NCBI RefSeq assembly: GCF_051020955.1 | Contig: NC_135018.1 | Coordinates: 7,748,439 to 7,812,438, forward strand | From: Megalopta genalis | Taxonomy: Eukaryota; Arthropoda; Insecta; Hymenoptera; Halictidae | Length of the DNA: 64,000 nucleotides | Direction of reading: 5' to 3' | Shown: one piece after another, positions 45,640 through 56,490 of the stretch | Layout: the number at the start of each line of letters is the position of its first letter | Position numbering within the stretch: the first letter of the stretch is position 1 | Notes under the pieces: generated by a model | Told to the model about the DNA's origin: nothing | The model's database searches: none | Seen by the model: only the letters and a program-made list of their open reading frames with translations | Program-made: the position numbers and the translations under genes

Positions 45640-45920
45640 TTTTCCTCTGTGTGTCCCGTTCCGCCAGCCTCTTTCCTCTTCATCCTTTTTTTTCCCGGCG
45701 TCTACGCCGTTTCCCAACCATATTCTCGCTCATTATCCGGCCTTTCTGTTTCATTCTTTCTCGGGGTCCCGTTTCCTCCGCTTTTCCGGCTCGTCTCGCT
45801 TTCCTTCCGCTCCGCGGTTTCCTCTCCTTGCTATTTCCCACTCTTCTGCTTTCTCTTTCTCTCTCTCTCTCTCCCTCTCTCTCTCTCTTTTCTCCTCACT
45901 CGTTCTCCATCCTCTTCTCA

Positions 45921-45966
<46 letters not shown>

Positions 45967-45990
45967 TTCATCGTCTCTCTCTTGTCTGCG
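45640..45990. repeat. Pyrimidine-rich tract with (TC)n
   Basis: Almost wholly pyrimidine from about 45820, with (TC)n runs at 45859-45889 and 45923-45962. Three overlapping plus-strand frames of 154-223 codons are Ser/Leu/Phe-rich artefacts of this tract. Confidence 0.9.
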
Positions 45991-46195
45991 AAATGAGCAA
46001 GATATACTTTTCCAATTAAAAAAAGGCAGTCGACTTTGAAATTTCGAAAACTACGTTATTCACGAAAAAAAGCGAATACATCATTTAACTTCCAACCCTT
46101 GAAGCTATAAAACTTTCGTATTTAACACGTTTTAATTGAATGCGTAATTTAAATATTATATAGGGTATGAAAATTAAATGACTCAGCCCGGGTAG

Positions 46196-46366
46196 ACAGG
46201 GTGTCATGTAAATGGTAGTACAATCGGAAAGAAATAACATTTTTTCATTTCATTTAAGGCTCTGTATAGTAAGCTATCGTGCAATCTGCTCCTCTAGCAA
46301 TTTTGAGCATTGTTAACGATAACGGAGATATCGCTTTGTAACAGCTTGAAACAGTGAATCATCTTG
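46196..46366. mobile_element. Possible mariner-type MITE fragment
   Basis: ACAGGGTGTCATGTAAATGG at the left and, reversed, CAAGATGATTCACTGTTTC at the right (ending 46366, followed by TA) could be diverged ends of one element. The interior word CAATCGGAAAGAAATAACA is unlike the other families here. Tentative. Confidence 0.35.
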
Positions 46367-46593
46367 TATAATTGAGGCACAAAATTTCTATTTTGCATAA
46401 AGATCCGCAGTGTAATTATTACCGTTATTATTATTATAATATTACATTCAGTGTAAAATCATTTGCTCACCGCCATCAAGCTCAATCAATCAAGACGACC
46501 ATTTTAATTAATAATCACACTCGAAATAACGCATGCGAGAAAGGTAGAAATGTCAATACATTAAACTTTTCGTCCTTTCACGCACGCATCCTC

Positions 46594-46630
46594 TCCCTCT
46601 CTCTTCATATTTCTCTCTTCCTCTCTCTCT

Positions 46631-46660
<30 letters not shown>
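46594..46660. repeat. (TC)n microsatellite
   Basis: TC runs interrupted by CTTC and TCCTCTTC. Confidence 0.9.
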
Positions 46661-46661
<1 letters not shown>

Positions 46662-48390
46662 ATGCTTCCTTCTGCTTCCATCTGCATTCATAGTCGAACG
46701 CCGACGAGTTTTCCCGCTTTCGTAAATAGTTTGCAGCCGTGTAAATAGGAAGACGCCGCGCCGGCTCGCGTCGGGTCCGTAAATCACATCAAATTTCAGA
46801 GAGGATCGCGGCCCGGGGATTAGCCGAGCAACGGGTCTTTCGGGCTTTATGCATCATCCTAATTGACGTTTTTTCGTTTCCACATCTGCTACCAGCCACC
46901 CCCACGCTTTGGCCAGCGGCGAATGGATATTTTAAAGCGTTTAAAGCAACATCGGCGAGATTACGCGCGATCGAAATGAAATTGGACTGGATCGCTCGGG
47001 CGAAAGTTCTTTCGGTCTGGGACGATATCGAACGGTGATATTGCATCGGGGAGGGATGTGAAAGGGTTGTGGTAATTTTTGCGAGAATTCGGAGGTGTTT
47101 AGAGCGGTAAAATGGTCTCGGAATGTTGGAGATCTAAAGGATAAAACTTTTTCATCGCCGTATCCTTTTTCGGAATTTTGAGATACCGATTCCAAATTTT
47201 TTATTTCAATTTTGAATAGTCGCAAGGACGGAATGTGTGGGCGGTTTAAGGCAAAAGTAGCGTAAGTCAATTTTTTTGCCAAGTTGATTGAATGTTATTA
47301 AAACATATTTAATCTAATATTTTAGTCTTTTATTTTTATTATTTTCAGTTGAAGCTTGAGAGTGACTTACACGAAACACTTGTAACGAATATTTTTCGTA
47401 TCATTGCATTTTGCAGACCTTTTAATTCATCCTTCATTATCCACGAATTAACTTTTTCGACTTACACCATTTATACATTTCAACGGCTCATATGGTGAAT
47501 AAAGTGAACATGATTATGTTTGTATCGATGCGATTGCTATGAAGTTATGAAGTGAAAGATTCATTGGATCAATGGAGAAGAAATAAAGTTGAACCAGTTA
47601 GTTTGTCTTGTCTCATTTCATTTAGTAACGGAAATTGTGATTTATTGATATATTATGGATTTGATGCACTTTTTACGAAAATTATTGGGTCAGAAGATAC
47701 AACTCACATTGAAAAATATTATTAAAAGAGTAGAAACATTTTTATCTTCTTTACGTTTCTCCCAATTAACTCGGACTATTTTTATTCTCCATAAAAATCC
47801 GCAGTCTAGTCACTGATTTGGAATTTGATAAAACATTTCCAAAAGTTTCCAATAGTACTCGAGTAAGATAAATTCTTCAGGATAATTAAATTTCCTACCG
47901 TAATTTTTAGACTGCAGCTTTATGCATTTTAGTATACTGTAATTTTTATACTCGATAAATTCAACTCTGAAATCGTTCGTTCTCGTGGATGTACATTTCG
48001 TATACTGTATATCGTATTCTGATTCATAACAAATTAACTGTGATTTTACTAATAAAACATATTAATGTTGTTGCATGATATCATCAATCGAGAATATTGT
48101 TCGCCTGTACTAATTGTATCTTATAATTGCAAATGCAACAAACCCTGTTGTACTTCGTGTACATCGCAGTCAACATGGTTAATTATTTACAATCGATATC
48201 GAAATTCTCGATATTCCGTGCTAACAATATTGTAATTTCGTGAACTTTTGGCACACGGTGCTCGGGTACACTTTAACTCTGAGTTTTCCAAACGAATCTG
48301 ATGATAGCCAAATTATTTTGAGACGTAGTTTGACAATTTTCAGCGATACCTCGCCATTCGGCTGCAACTTTTGCACGTAGGGGTTCTTAA
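46661..48390. other. Spacer; copies of the GACTGCGG word
   Basis: CpG-rich to about 47060, then AT-rich. CCATAAAAATCCGCAGTCTA (47789-47808) and TAGACTGCAGCTTTATGCAT (47908-47927) are facing-away copies of the short terminus described at 32987-33172. A further copy is at 46386-46415. No gene. Confidence 0.4.
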
Positions 48391-48633
48391 CACGTTCCGT
48401 GCCGAGCTTTTTTTACTCGAATCTTCACACTTTGATATTTTACTAAAACTTGATGTATTACGTGCAATATTATTAATTCTCGTACACATAACAACGTAAC
48501 AAAAACTTATCAACGCCCATTCTTGCGGTGGAAATTGATTCTTCGGTTCTAAATTTCTTGTAAACAATTTGTTCAGTTCACTAAGTAAACATGCAAGCGT
48601 GTACCATCGATGGTACACGTGGCACGGAATGTG
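48391..48633. mobile_element. piggyBac-type MITE, CACGTTCCGTGCC family, copy 2
   Basis: Same ends as 20436-20676, with perfect TTAA duplications (48387-48390 and 48634-48637). It differs from that copy by a 2-bp insertion (ATATTATTAATT for ATTATTAATT) and one base in the right end (GGAATGTG for GGAACGTG), as far as I can see by eye. The 20-bp palindrome is conserved at 48599-48618. Confidence 0.92.
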
Positions 48634-48637
48634 TTAA

Positions 48638-48800
48638 AAGAGAGCTCTTAATTTTAAAAAAATTAAACTTTCAACTATTAATTATTATTTCTTTTTATTA
48701 AGTTTTGACTATTTTTAGTCATCCGGGCGATAATATGCGTCAATATCCAAAAGCAGCACTCCGATGATTAAAAATTAGTCCAAACCAAACGGCAAATTCA
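48638..48800. other. Short AT-rich spacer
   Basis: Nothing recognised. Confidence 0.4.
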
Positions 48801-49012
48801 GAGTAAATTCTCTCCAACTGTCCTTCAGCTTGTACACAAAAATGGACAATTTCAGAAGAGGAGATACGTTTATTCGAACTTAGCGGCTCGTTTTTGTAGC
48901 TGCCGATTGTCAACAATTATAAAAACGAACCGCGAGTCTCGAATGATCGTATCTCCTCTTCCCAAATTGTCCATTTTTGTTTACAAGCTGGACAATTGGG
49001 AAGAATTTACTG
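48801..49012. mobile_element. Palindromic MITE (family P), full copy
   Basis: The arms pair around GATTGTCAAC near 48907: AAAATGGACAATTTC with the reverse complement of AAATTGTCCATTTTTG, GAGGAGATACG with CGTATCTCCTC, and GGCTCGTTTTT with AAAAACGAACC. The outer GTAAATTCT pairs with AGAATTTAC. A second GGACAATTGGGAAG lies just inside the right end. Homologous to 11540-11750. Confidence 0.75.
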
Positions 49013-49513
49013 AACCGAGTGCGACGCGACTGATAACGGAAGACGTTCGCGCGGGAGCTTACGAATGCCGGACGTTATCTTCTCGAACGGAATTTTGAGC
49101 CGCTTCCTTCGACCGGCAAGGTATCGGTTACCGTTAAATTACTGCCACCGACGCGATATACAACGGTAGACAACGGCCCGCCTCCATTTCGCTCGAGCAA
49201 AGTTTATTTTCGGTCATTGAGACACGATTTACGTTGACGGCCGACCTGTGGAGGGACGATAAATTCGATTGTAAGTCCCGATGGAAAACGGGCAAGAGCT
49301 GTAAAGAAAATTGCCGACGGATTGGAGCCCCGTGTTTACCGGCCTGCGGCGTTCACATCTGTTTTCTCGATGAACTCCCTAACTACTGTTTGCTCCCGCC
49401 GATCCTTCGACGCGGCTCCAGAATCACGAACGGGACACTTTGCATCGGCAACTTTCCTCGCAGTCCCGCGGCAAGACGCGACGCGACGCCCGCACCGTTG
49501 CTTTCCATCGTTA
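49013..49513. other. CpG-rich spacer
   Basis: The frames of 105-149 codons here run into the adjacent transposon. The shared tail between them and the minus-strand frame at 37361-37588 comes from the repeated flank and transposon arm, not from a protein family. Confidence 0.45.
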
Positions 49514-49581
49514 TCGAATTACCGTCGCCAGTCCCTTCTAATCTTTTGCCCGAAGCAAACGTACAGTTACTCGCTAATATA
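49514..49581 (-). repeat. 68-bp flank shared with 37475-37541
   Basis: Reverse complement of the flank right of the element at 37014-37474. It lies immediately left of the mariner-like terminus at 49582. Confidence 0.85.
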
Positions 49582-50112
49582 CAGGGTGTCCCAAAAATGT
49601 CTCGCAATCCGAAAGTGGTGGGTTCCTCAAGTCATTTGAAGCAACTTTTTCCTTTAGAAAAATTTTCTCCGAAGCACCGTTAACGAGTTATTAACGAAAA
49701 ACAGTGACCAATGAGAGGCGAGATCAGCTGCCGCGAGGTGGCCGAGCCAACGGCGCCAGCGGTCGAGCGGTCGAATCCCAGCTCAGCTAGCGTGAGGCGG
49801 CCGAACCAGCGGCGCCAGCGGTTGAGCGGTCGAATCCCAGCTCAGCTGGCGTGAGTCGGCCGAGCCAACGGCGCCAGCGGTCGAGCGGTCGATCCCAGCT
49901 CAGCTAGCGCGAGGCGGCCGAGTCAGCGGCGCCAGCGGTCGAGGCGGTCGAATCCCAGCTCAGCTGGCGCGAGGCGACCGAACCAATGAGCTGTTTTTCG
50001 TTAATAACTCGTTAACGATGCCTCGGAGAAAATTTTCGTAAAGGAAAAAGTTGCTTCAAATGACTTGAGGAACCCACCACTTTCGGATTGCGAGACATTT
50101 TTGAGACACCGA
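49582..50112. mobile_element. Mariner-like palindromic element, full copy 3
   Basis: The left end CAGGGTGTCCCAAAAATG follows TA. The right end is decayed (TTGAGACACCGAG for TTGGGACACCCTG). Arms of about 140 bases match the copies at 19451 and 37014. The core has four to five units of roughly 60 bp with CCAGCTCAGCTGGCGCGAGG, GGCCGAGCC, CGGCGCCAGCGG and GGTCGAATCC. More core units than in the other copies explain its larger size. No transposase frame. Confidence 0.88.
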
Positions 50113-51580
50113 GACATCATTAGGACATATTTTTCAAGGGAATAATTTTAAAACGATTGGACCGACCAAAGAAATTGAATTGTTTTCAGATGCTAGACGG
50201 ACTAGTTTACTAGATAGTGACTAAATGAATTTTCATTGCAATTGGTTGCTTCGATTAAAAGATAGGACAGTGACGTTTTTAACGTCATGAACAAATGAAA
50301 TCGTAAATATCGCAGTATTGAAAATTTAAACGCGACTATCTAGTAATTATCTTAATAGAACTAAACACTTCGTTAAAAGTCGAATTCATTTTATTACGAA
50401 CTTCTTTAGATCATCTTTTAAGGTCCAGTAAAGGCTGATCTTTTCGTTTCGAATCTAATCTTGATTATAACGTAATCGTATCAATATCTAATAATTATTT
50501 TGATAGGATAATACACTTCACTAAAAGTTGTATTCCTTTTATTATGAACTTCCCCAGTTGTATACCACAGGTGTACGTATGGGATTATTCTAATGCCGGC
50601 GGCACGTGTTTCATTCAACGTACCGTAATTTTGCGAGCAGAAATCGTAGCGACATAATTGTGTCCTCAAATTTACTGGAAAGCTCCGTTCTTTACGACCC
50701 TGTGAACAGAGCGTGAACGAAAAAATTGTATGCAAGTCCATAGAGGGCGTTGAACTTTGCAGTTTTTCGGTATCGCAAACATGCTTTAATTAAAAAGAAA
50801 AAAGAAGTCATAATTTTATGAGAGCTTCTGACGGAGTTACGGCTGTTAAAAAATTGACAATTTCTCGTCCAAAAGATACCGGCGCCATAATTTCGCTGCC
50901 GATTGTATTTTACCTTTCTGACGCTCGCTGAAAATTCCAGTTAACCATCTCATATTTCGCAGGCTCATTGAAAACTCCAATTACCTATTTCACAAATAAT
51001 AAAAAGAGCGATGAACGGTCGCATACATGGAAACGTTCGTGTTAGCCGAAGAATTGCGAAATCTCTACACTCCGAATGGGTAATAAACAGGAAGCACAAT
51101 AAAGGTGGCTCACTCTACGCTCGATCGTCGTCCATCTCGACGGTAACAGCGAAATCCTCGGCGTAGCAATTCCTATTGAAATCGTTTTATCTCACGCGTA
51201 GAACGCCGTTGGCCCGCGTCACATCGTCGCGTCGTGAACGATACTAATGGCCGAGCCGCAAGTAGAAAGGTTTCCCTAAACATAAGCCAGGCATAAGAGC
51301 GGAACCCGAAGAATGCAATGTAAAAGGTGCAGTACCGCGGAAGTTTCCCCATGGGGTGAAAAGAGGAGGTGGTGCACGAAAGGAGAAGCAGAAGGCGAAG
51401 GAGGACGGCCGCCATTATATGTTTCCAGACGTAACATCGTTTCCTCTCGCGTCTCCTTCTCGCACAGCCGGGCTTTTCTTGTTCCTCGTCGCGTGCAATT
51501 TTCTGCATCCGTTGGAATTTTACGACCCTGGGGTTTCGAGGGATAGTGATGTGTTTCCTTTTTTTTTTTTGAAGGACCGG
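50113..51580. other. Spacer, AT-rich then mixed
   Basis: No repeat or gene recognised. TTAATAGAACTAAACACTTC- and GATAATACACTTCAC-like phrases near 50351 and 50508 are faint duplicates. Confidence 0.45.
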
Positions 51581-51950
51581 AGGAGAAGAAGGTACAAAGG
51601 GATAGAGAAAGAGGGGGGAGTGAAAGAGGAAAAGAAGGAGAGAAAGAAAAAGAGAGAGAGAGTAAAAGAAAGAGAAGGAGAGGAAGAGAGAGATAGAGAG
51701 AGAAAGAGAATGAGTGAAAGGAAAAGAGGGAGAGAAAGAGAGAGAGAAAGAAAGTGAAAGAAAGACAGGGAGAGAAAGAGAGAGAGAAAGAAAGTGAAAA
51801 AAAGACAGGGAGAGAAAGAGGTACTAAAAAAGACTGAGGGAGAGAGCGAGAGAAAGAGAGGGCAAGAAAAAAATACTGAAATAAAGTGAGAGAGAGCGTG
51901 AATGAAAGAGAGAGCGAAAGAAAGAGAGGGCAAGAAAAAAATACTGAAAT

Positions 51951-51992
<42 letters not shown>

Positions 51993-53480
51993 AGAAAGAG
52001 AGGGAGAGAGAGAAATACTGAAAAAGAGTGAGAGAGCGGAAGAGATAACGGAAGGGTACACACACAGACAGAAAAATAAGTGAAACGGAGGGAAGAACCT
52101 GGAAAGATATAACAAAATGAAGAAATAGCAAGGAAACGCGGGTCAAAGAAAGAAATAAGAAGAACCCGTAAGAAAAAGACGTTAATAAATATCGAAGGGA
52201 TCGGGAAGGTAAAAGGAATAAAATAAGAGGCCAGCGACAGAGGGAAACAAATAGAGAGGAAAGAGAAAAAGATTACGTCACGGAGAAATGGCAAGGGAAC
52301 GACGAGAAAAATATACACAGGGAACGTCCAAGCGGGTGAGATTACAAAATATTCAGAGAGCCGGGAAGATAAAAGGAACAAATATAAGAAATCGATGAAA
52401 GAGAAGGAGAAATGAATGAATTATAAGGTGATTAATTAAAAAGAACACACGAGAGAAATAAATAAATAAGATAGAGGAAAGGATGGAGAAACGAAGAAAT
52501 AGCAAAGAAACGAGGGAAGGAGGCAAGAGATCGGCAGAAGATATTAAAAATTTTGTAGAATCCAGACAGGAGAGAAGATAATCAATTGTAGGTCAGAGAG
52601 AAATAAATCAGCAGGGCACAGAAATAGATGCCCTATAGAGAGAGAAAAGAACGAACGAACTAAAAGAGAAATGTGAATTGGAAGGAAAAGGGAATAGGAA
52701 ACTGGAAGAAACGATAGAAATAAAGAAACATCATGGTATGAAGGAGACAAATTAATGGATCGATAGGTTAAAAGGAAGAAGAAATAAGAACTCATTTAAA
52801 AAATCAGACGAAAACAGGAAAGAAACAAATTTGATAATATAAAGAAAATTAACGGAAATTAACAATTAAAGGAACGTTTTTTCTTGTATGTATGTATACT
52901 GCATTTTTAAAATCTACATACATACATCACTGTATATATCAATATACTATCAATCTCATATAGAAAACATAAAAAATTATTTGCATTCGATTTATTGTTG
53001 AATTATTTCTCAGAACATATTACATATTTGGTATTTTATGAGCGAACAAGCGAGGAAAGGGAAGAAATAATAGAAGTTTGAGGAAGATGTGTGAAACAAG
53101 AAAAGCAATATAGAGCAGGAAAGAAGAATGGACAAATTAATAGGGAAATAAGTGACCGGATGGACAAGTGAATTATTTCAGGAACAAGGTGCAGACAGAA
53201 GGCATAATTAAGGGCTAGCGGGAAATTAGAAATGAAGGTCCAACGTAGAGTCGGGACAAAGAGAATCGAAAGATAAATAGACAGCGGAGGTAGGAGAGGA
53301 AAAACATTAACAAAATTCGAGGCAGTCGAAATTAGAGATAATTAAGAGAAATGAAAGTCAAGGATGGGGTTGAGTAAAAGGAAGAAGAGAAATAAATCGT
53401 AAAAGAGGAGAAAAAGAGTGAGAAAACTGCCGAAAAATTTAGATTGCAATTTGAAGAACTAAGAGGAAAGAATAGACATA
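51581..53480 (+). repeat. 1.9-kb purine-rich tract
   Basis: The + strand is dominated by A and G for about 1.9 kb, weaker after 52400. It includes an uninterrupted (AG)n run at 51956-51988, a roughly 68-bp repeat with GGCAAGAAAAAAATACTGAA (51861 and 51929) and GACAGGGAGAGAAAGAG repeats near 51765 and 51805. Minus-strand frames of 185-279 codons are Ser/Leu/Phe-rich readings of this tract and are not genes. Confidence 0.85.
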
Positions 53481-54470
53481 AGATAAGAGAAGATTAAGAT
53501 AAAAATGCTCTATCTCGATTGCAACGAACAGGAGTTAAATAAATCTTCATTTCGATTCTTAGAAAATAATGAAAATAATGAAACAGCATTGTTAAATTTT
53601 GCATTTAAACGTCTTGCATTTAATGTGCTGTATTTGACCTACTCGTTTTCGTCACAAATGCATAAAACACTAAATCGAGAAAGAATATATGGTAAAAGTG
53701 ATGACACAATCGAAGAGGGGAGATGTTCCAATCGAGCAATCGAGACACACGGAAACCGCGAGGAACCAAGAGAGACAGAAGAAGTGGGTAAATAGTCGTA
53801 GAAAGTCAAACGAACGACGAAGCACGGAAAAAAGAAAGGAAGAAGGGAAGAGCGAGATGGCGCAGAGAATGCAGAAAGCTCGGTAGCCTCGTTGAAAACG
53901 GAGCCACGCGATAATTACGGCCGGCTGGTGCGTGGGAAACGGTGAAGTGTCATTCGGGCCCGGCGCCGGTTTACGCGCCTAGATACACTTTTCGTCGACG
54001 CAAAAAAGGCGGAAAGGAAGAAAGGAGCGGAAAGGGAACCGAAAAAAAAGAACGGAAAAAAGAATTAAGCGACGCTTGTTACCAGGACCGTCTAGGTGTA
54101 CTATGACTTCTTGCTTCAACGTTCTGTGTGCCGTCTTTGTGCCGCGACGAGGGCACTTCGTTCCTCTCGCGACGCGGCGCTGCGCGACCAGCGATGCCAC
54201 GGGACGGCGTCCCATCGATTTTCGACACCTCGCCCTTCTCCGTCGCGGCTGCATGTGCCCCGCCGGGCGGCCCGTCGTTTCTCCCACTCTTCCTGCCGAG
54301 CCTGAAACGAGTACCCATACGGAACCGATACGCCGCGTAAAGCAGTGCACGAAACGCTTCGGAACGCAACATTGGGCTCCGCCTCCTTACTATCGCCGCA
54401 ACGTCTCGCTCCCCGCGTTGCTTCTAAAACGCTGGAAATTCGTTAACTTTAGACGCGCATTACTTCTTAA
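53481..54470. other. Spacer, CpG-rich from 53880
   Basis: Purine-rich at first, CpG-rich at 53880-54440 with overlapping frames (69-144 codons) on both strands and no recognised domain. Confidence 0.4.
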
Positions 54471-54989
54471 CACGTTAAGCGCCACGCCGGTCCCTAGGGA
54501 CCGGCGCTAGACTTTCCATTCAGGCCACGCCGGTCCCTGCGGACCGGCGACAGATTTTTCGTTCTTCTATCGCAGCGCGTGTGTCGGTCCTTGCGTATTT
54601 GTGAGACTGAACATTTAAATTATGCGATATCGGTTTTTGTTTGGTCAATGCTTCAAGGAATAGAATAGAATACTTATTTATACGCCTCGAAGCATTCATT
54701 GATTGCTTTTTTATCTTCTACCAAGGAGAAGGGACTATATAAGGATATAAACAAAGTATATACATAGTATTTATTACGATCAGAAAATGACAGGCTCTCG
54801 AGTACAGTTTATCTGCAAGTGGAAAGATAAACATACGAAGACAAGCTCCGGTCCTCAACCCGGGTTACGTTACCCGTTATCTGTTTATACTCTGGCTCGC
54901 CTATCGGCGCGCTGCCCGGTAGGGCCCGCCTGACGGCTAACTGTGGCTTCAACGGAAAGGCGCAAAAATTCGGCGTGGCGCTTAACGTG
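54471..54989. mobile_element. piggyBac-type element, CACGTTAAGCGCC family
   Basis: The termini CACGTTAAGCGCCACGCCG and their exact reverse complement (ending 54989) are flanked by perfect TTAA duplications (54467-54470 and 54990-54993). Near the left end is a perfect 22-bp palindrome with arms CGCCGGTCCCT / AGGGACCGGCG (54485-54506), and then a near copy, CGCCGGTCC-CTGC-GGACCGGCG (54528-54549). At 519 bp there is no transposase frame. Confidence 0.9.
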
Positions 54990-55184
54990 TTAACAAACTA
55001 ACTCATTTATATACTACTATTATATTAACTTATTTTAACTTATTCTAATTACATTCCTAGATCCAGGACTTCGATTTTTCGACTTTCCCCGACAATATTC
55101 ATTGGAATGTACACTGGAAAATCGAAGAAATAGAAACCCCCAAGGAAACCCCCCATCTTTGTCTTTTCTTTGATAAATTATTAT

Positions 55185-55870
55185 CACGTTGGCTGCCGTG
55201 GGGGTCACCGGTGACCGGCGACGCGACAAATAGTTAAAATGCATAATTAGGGTAAACATCGATACTTATAAATTTCTAAATAATACCATTGTTTCTGTAA
55301 TGCTTTGAAGAAATTAATGCCGTACAGAACATGCAAAAATAATTTTACTAATACAAGGAAATATACGTGTTATTTGTGCGCATAACGATGAAACACATCG
55401 AAACACGGTAGGCACAGAAAAGGTGAACCAGAACAGTCAGCACAATATGTCGTCACATTCTTAGTGCAATTCTTTGCTCTCATTCTTCCTAGCTGTTTTG
55501 CATTTTTTTCATAACACAATTTGCAAAATCGTCTTACATTTCGCATACTTCCCGGTTCCCTTTTAAGTTCATGACGACGTTTTTTCTGTACGTAATTGTT
55601 TGGTGAAGTGCAATCTTCATCATTAGAACATTTCACTAAGTACATCGCTAACTTCATCCTAAACTCGGAGATTGAAATATAATCGCAAAAATGGTCTGCT
55701 GCGCCTTGGGGGTCACCGGTGACCCCCGCCACGAAAAATACATAAAACAAGTTTATACAACTAAACTTATCTGTTGTAAGTAATATTTCAACATAATATG
55801 CATCGCATAATGAAAAATTCATGTTGGCGCCTTGGGCAAGTCACGTAAAATTCGCGCGGCAGCCAACGTG
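55185..55870 (-). mobile_element. piggyBac deletion derivative, 686 bp
   Basis: The termini CACGTTGGCTGCC and GGCAGCCAACGTG are exact inverted repeats flanked by TTAT (55181-55184) and TTAA (55871-55874), so one target base has changed. A 14-bp palindrome, GGTCACCGGTGACC, lies at 55203-55216. A 20-bp version, GGGGGTCACCGGTGACCCCC, lies inside at 55708-55727. The right 140 bases match the right end of the element at 32005-32853. It encodes the C-terminal part of a transposase on the minus strand. Confidence 0.9.
55370..55822 (-). pseudogene. piggyBac transposase, C-terminal fragment with Cys-rich domain
   Basis: Open frame of 150 codons ending in a natural stop. The native part starts at about residue 50 (SISEFRMKLAMYLV, the end of the RNase H-like region) and runs through a basic linker. 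It ends with the Cys-rich domain: RRFCKLCYEKNA (Cys100, Cys103), RAKNCTKNVTTYCADCSG (Cys119, 127, 130) and PFLCLPCFDVFH (Cys137, Cys140, His145). This matches the family's C-terminal zinc-binding, end-recognising domain. The first 50 residues read through subterminal palindromic DNA and are not native. The catalytic core is missing. The Cys-rich domain itself looks intact. Confidence 0.88.
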
Positions 55871-55874
55871 TTAA

Positions 55875-56462
55875 GATATTTTGGTCGAAAATTGATAAAC
55901 TCAGAAGTTATGATTTTTGTTCCGGACGCTCGTGTAAACGACGCACTGTGCGGAAGGTACATTTAGGCGAGCCGGGCTTCCCCGGGCTTGCCCTTCGGCA
56001 ACGAGTTCGTACTGTCAATGCTGGACGCAACGCGCGACGCGTTTAGATTTCGTTCCGCGTGCGGTACACGCAGTTTCAACGCGCGGCGCGAAGCAGGGCC
56101 AAGCGGGGCGGATCAGAGCGGAGCAGAGCGAAGCGACGCGGCTCGCTCGAATTGCTTGTACAACCAGGGACTTAAATCTCCTGAAAAGTTTGCCTGTTTG
56201 CCCGCTGGATTTGCAAACGCTCGGAAATTCACGTGAACCCCGGTCGCGGGAACTCCGAGGCTGCTGCTCGTGTCGCGATGCGCCTCCAGAATGGCGAAAG
56301 AGATACTTCCTTTATTTGCTGTCTCTTATTTTTTCTTCCTTTTTTCTTCTTAAACGGACTAAACTCTCGGAAATATCGGCGGAACGTCGAACGCGGTATC
56401 CGCTTTCGATCTTTATCCGTTTTATTTACCCGCCGTGTTTACATGTATATCGGGATGTCAAA
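55875..56462. other. CpG-rich block upstream of a strong splice signal
   Basis: CpG-rich from about 55925 to 56400. Plus-strand frames of 82-98 codons have no domain. It could be an untranslated first exon ending at the donor at 56483, or simply intronic DNA. Confidence 0.35.
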
Positions 56463-56490
56463 TATCTTTTTTCTGCTTTCAGGTGAGTAA
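56463..56490 (+). promoter_or_regulatory. Candidate recursive splice site (3' site fused to 5' site)
   Basis: The sequence TATCTTTTTTCTGCTTTCAG ends at 56482 and is followed at once by GTGAGTAAG. The first part is a strong polypyrimidine tract and acceptor; the second is a near-perfect donor. Juxtaposed acceptor and donor with no exon between is the definition of a ratcheting point, known from very long introns of insect genes. The alternative is an ordinary donor at the end of an upstream exon that happens to end in pyrimidines. Direction is to the right. Confidence 0.5.

Noticed and set aside
45348..46039. Three overlapping plus-strand frames of 154-223 codons
   Set aside because: They cross (TC)n runs and overlap one another in different frames.
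49234..49683. Apparent protein similarity with the minus-strand frame at 37361-37588
   Set aside because: The shared peptide is encoded by the repeated 67-bp flank and the transposon arm, so it is repeat DNA and not a gene family.
51276..52381. Minus-strand frames of 185-279 codons
   Set aside because: They are Ser/Leu/Phe-rich readings of a purine tract in all three frames at once, the mark of simple sequence.
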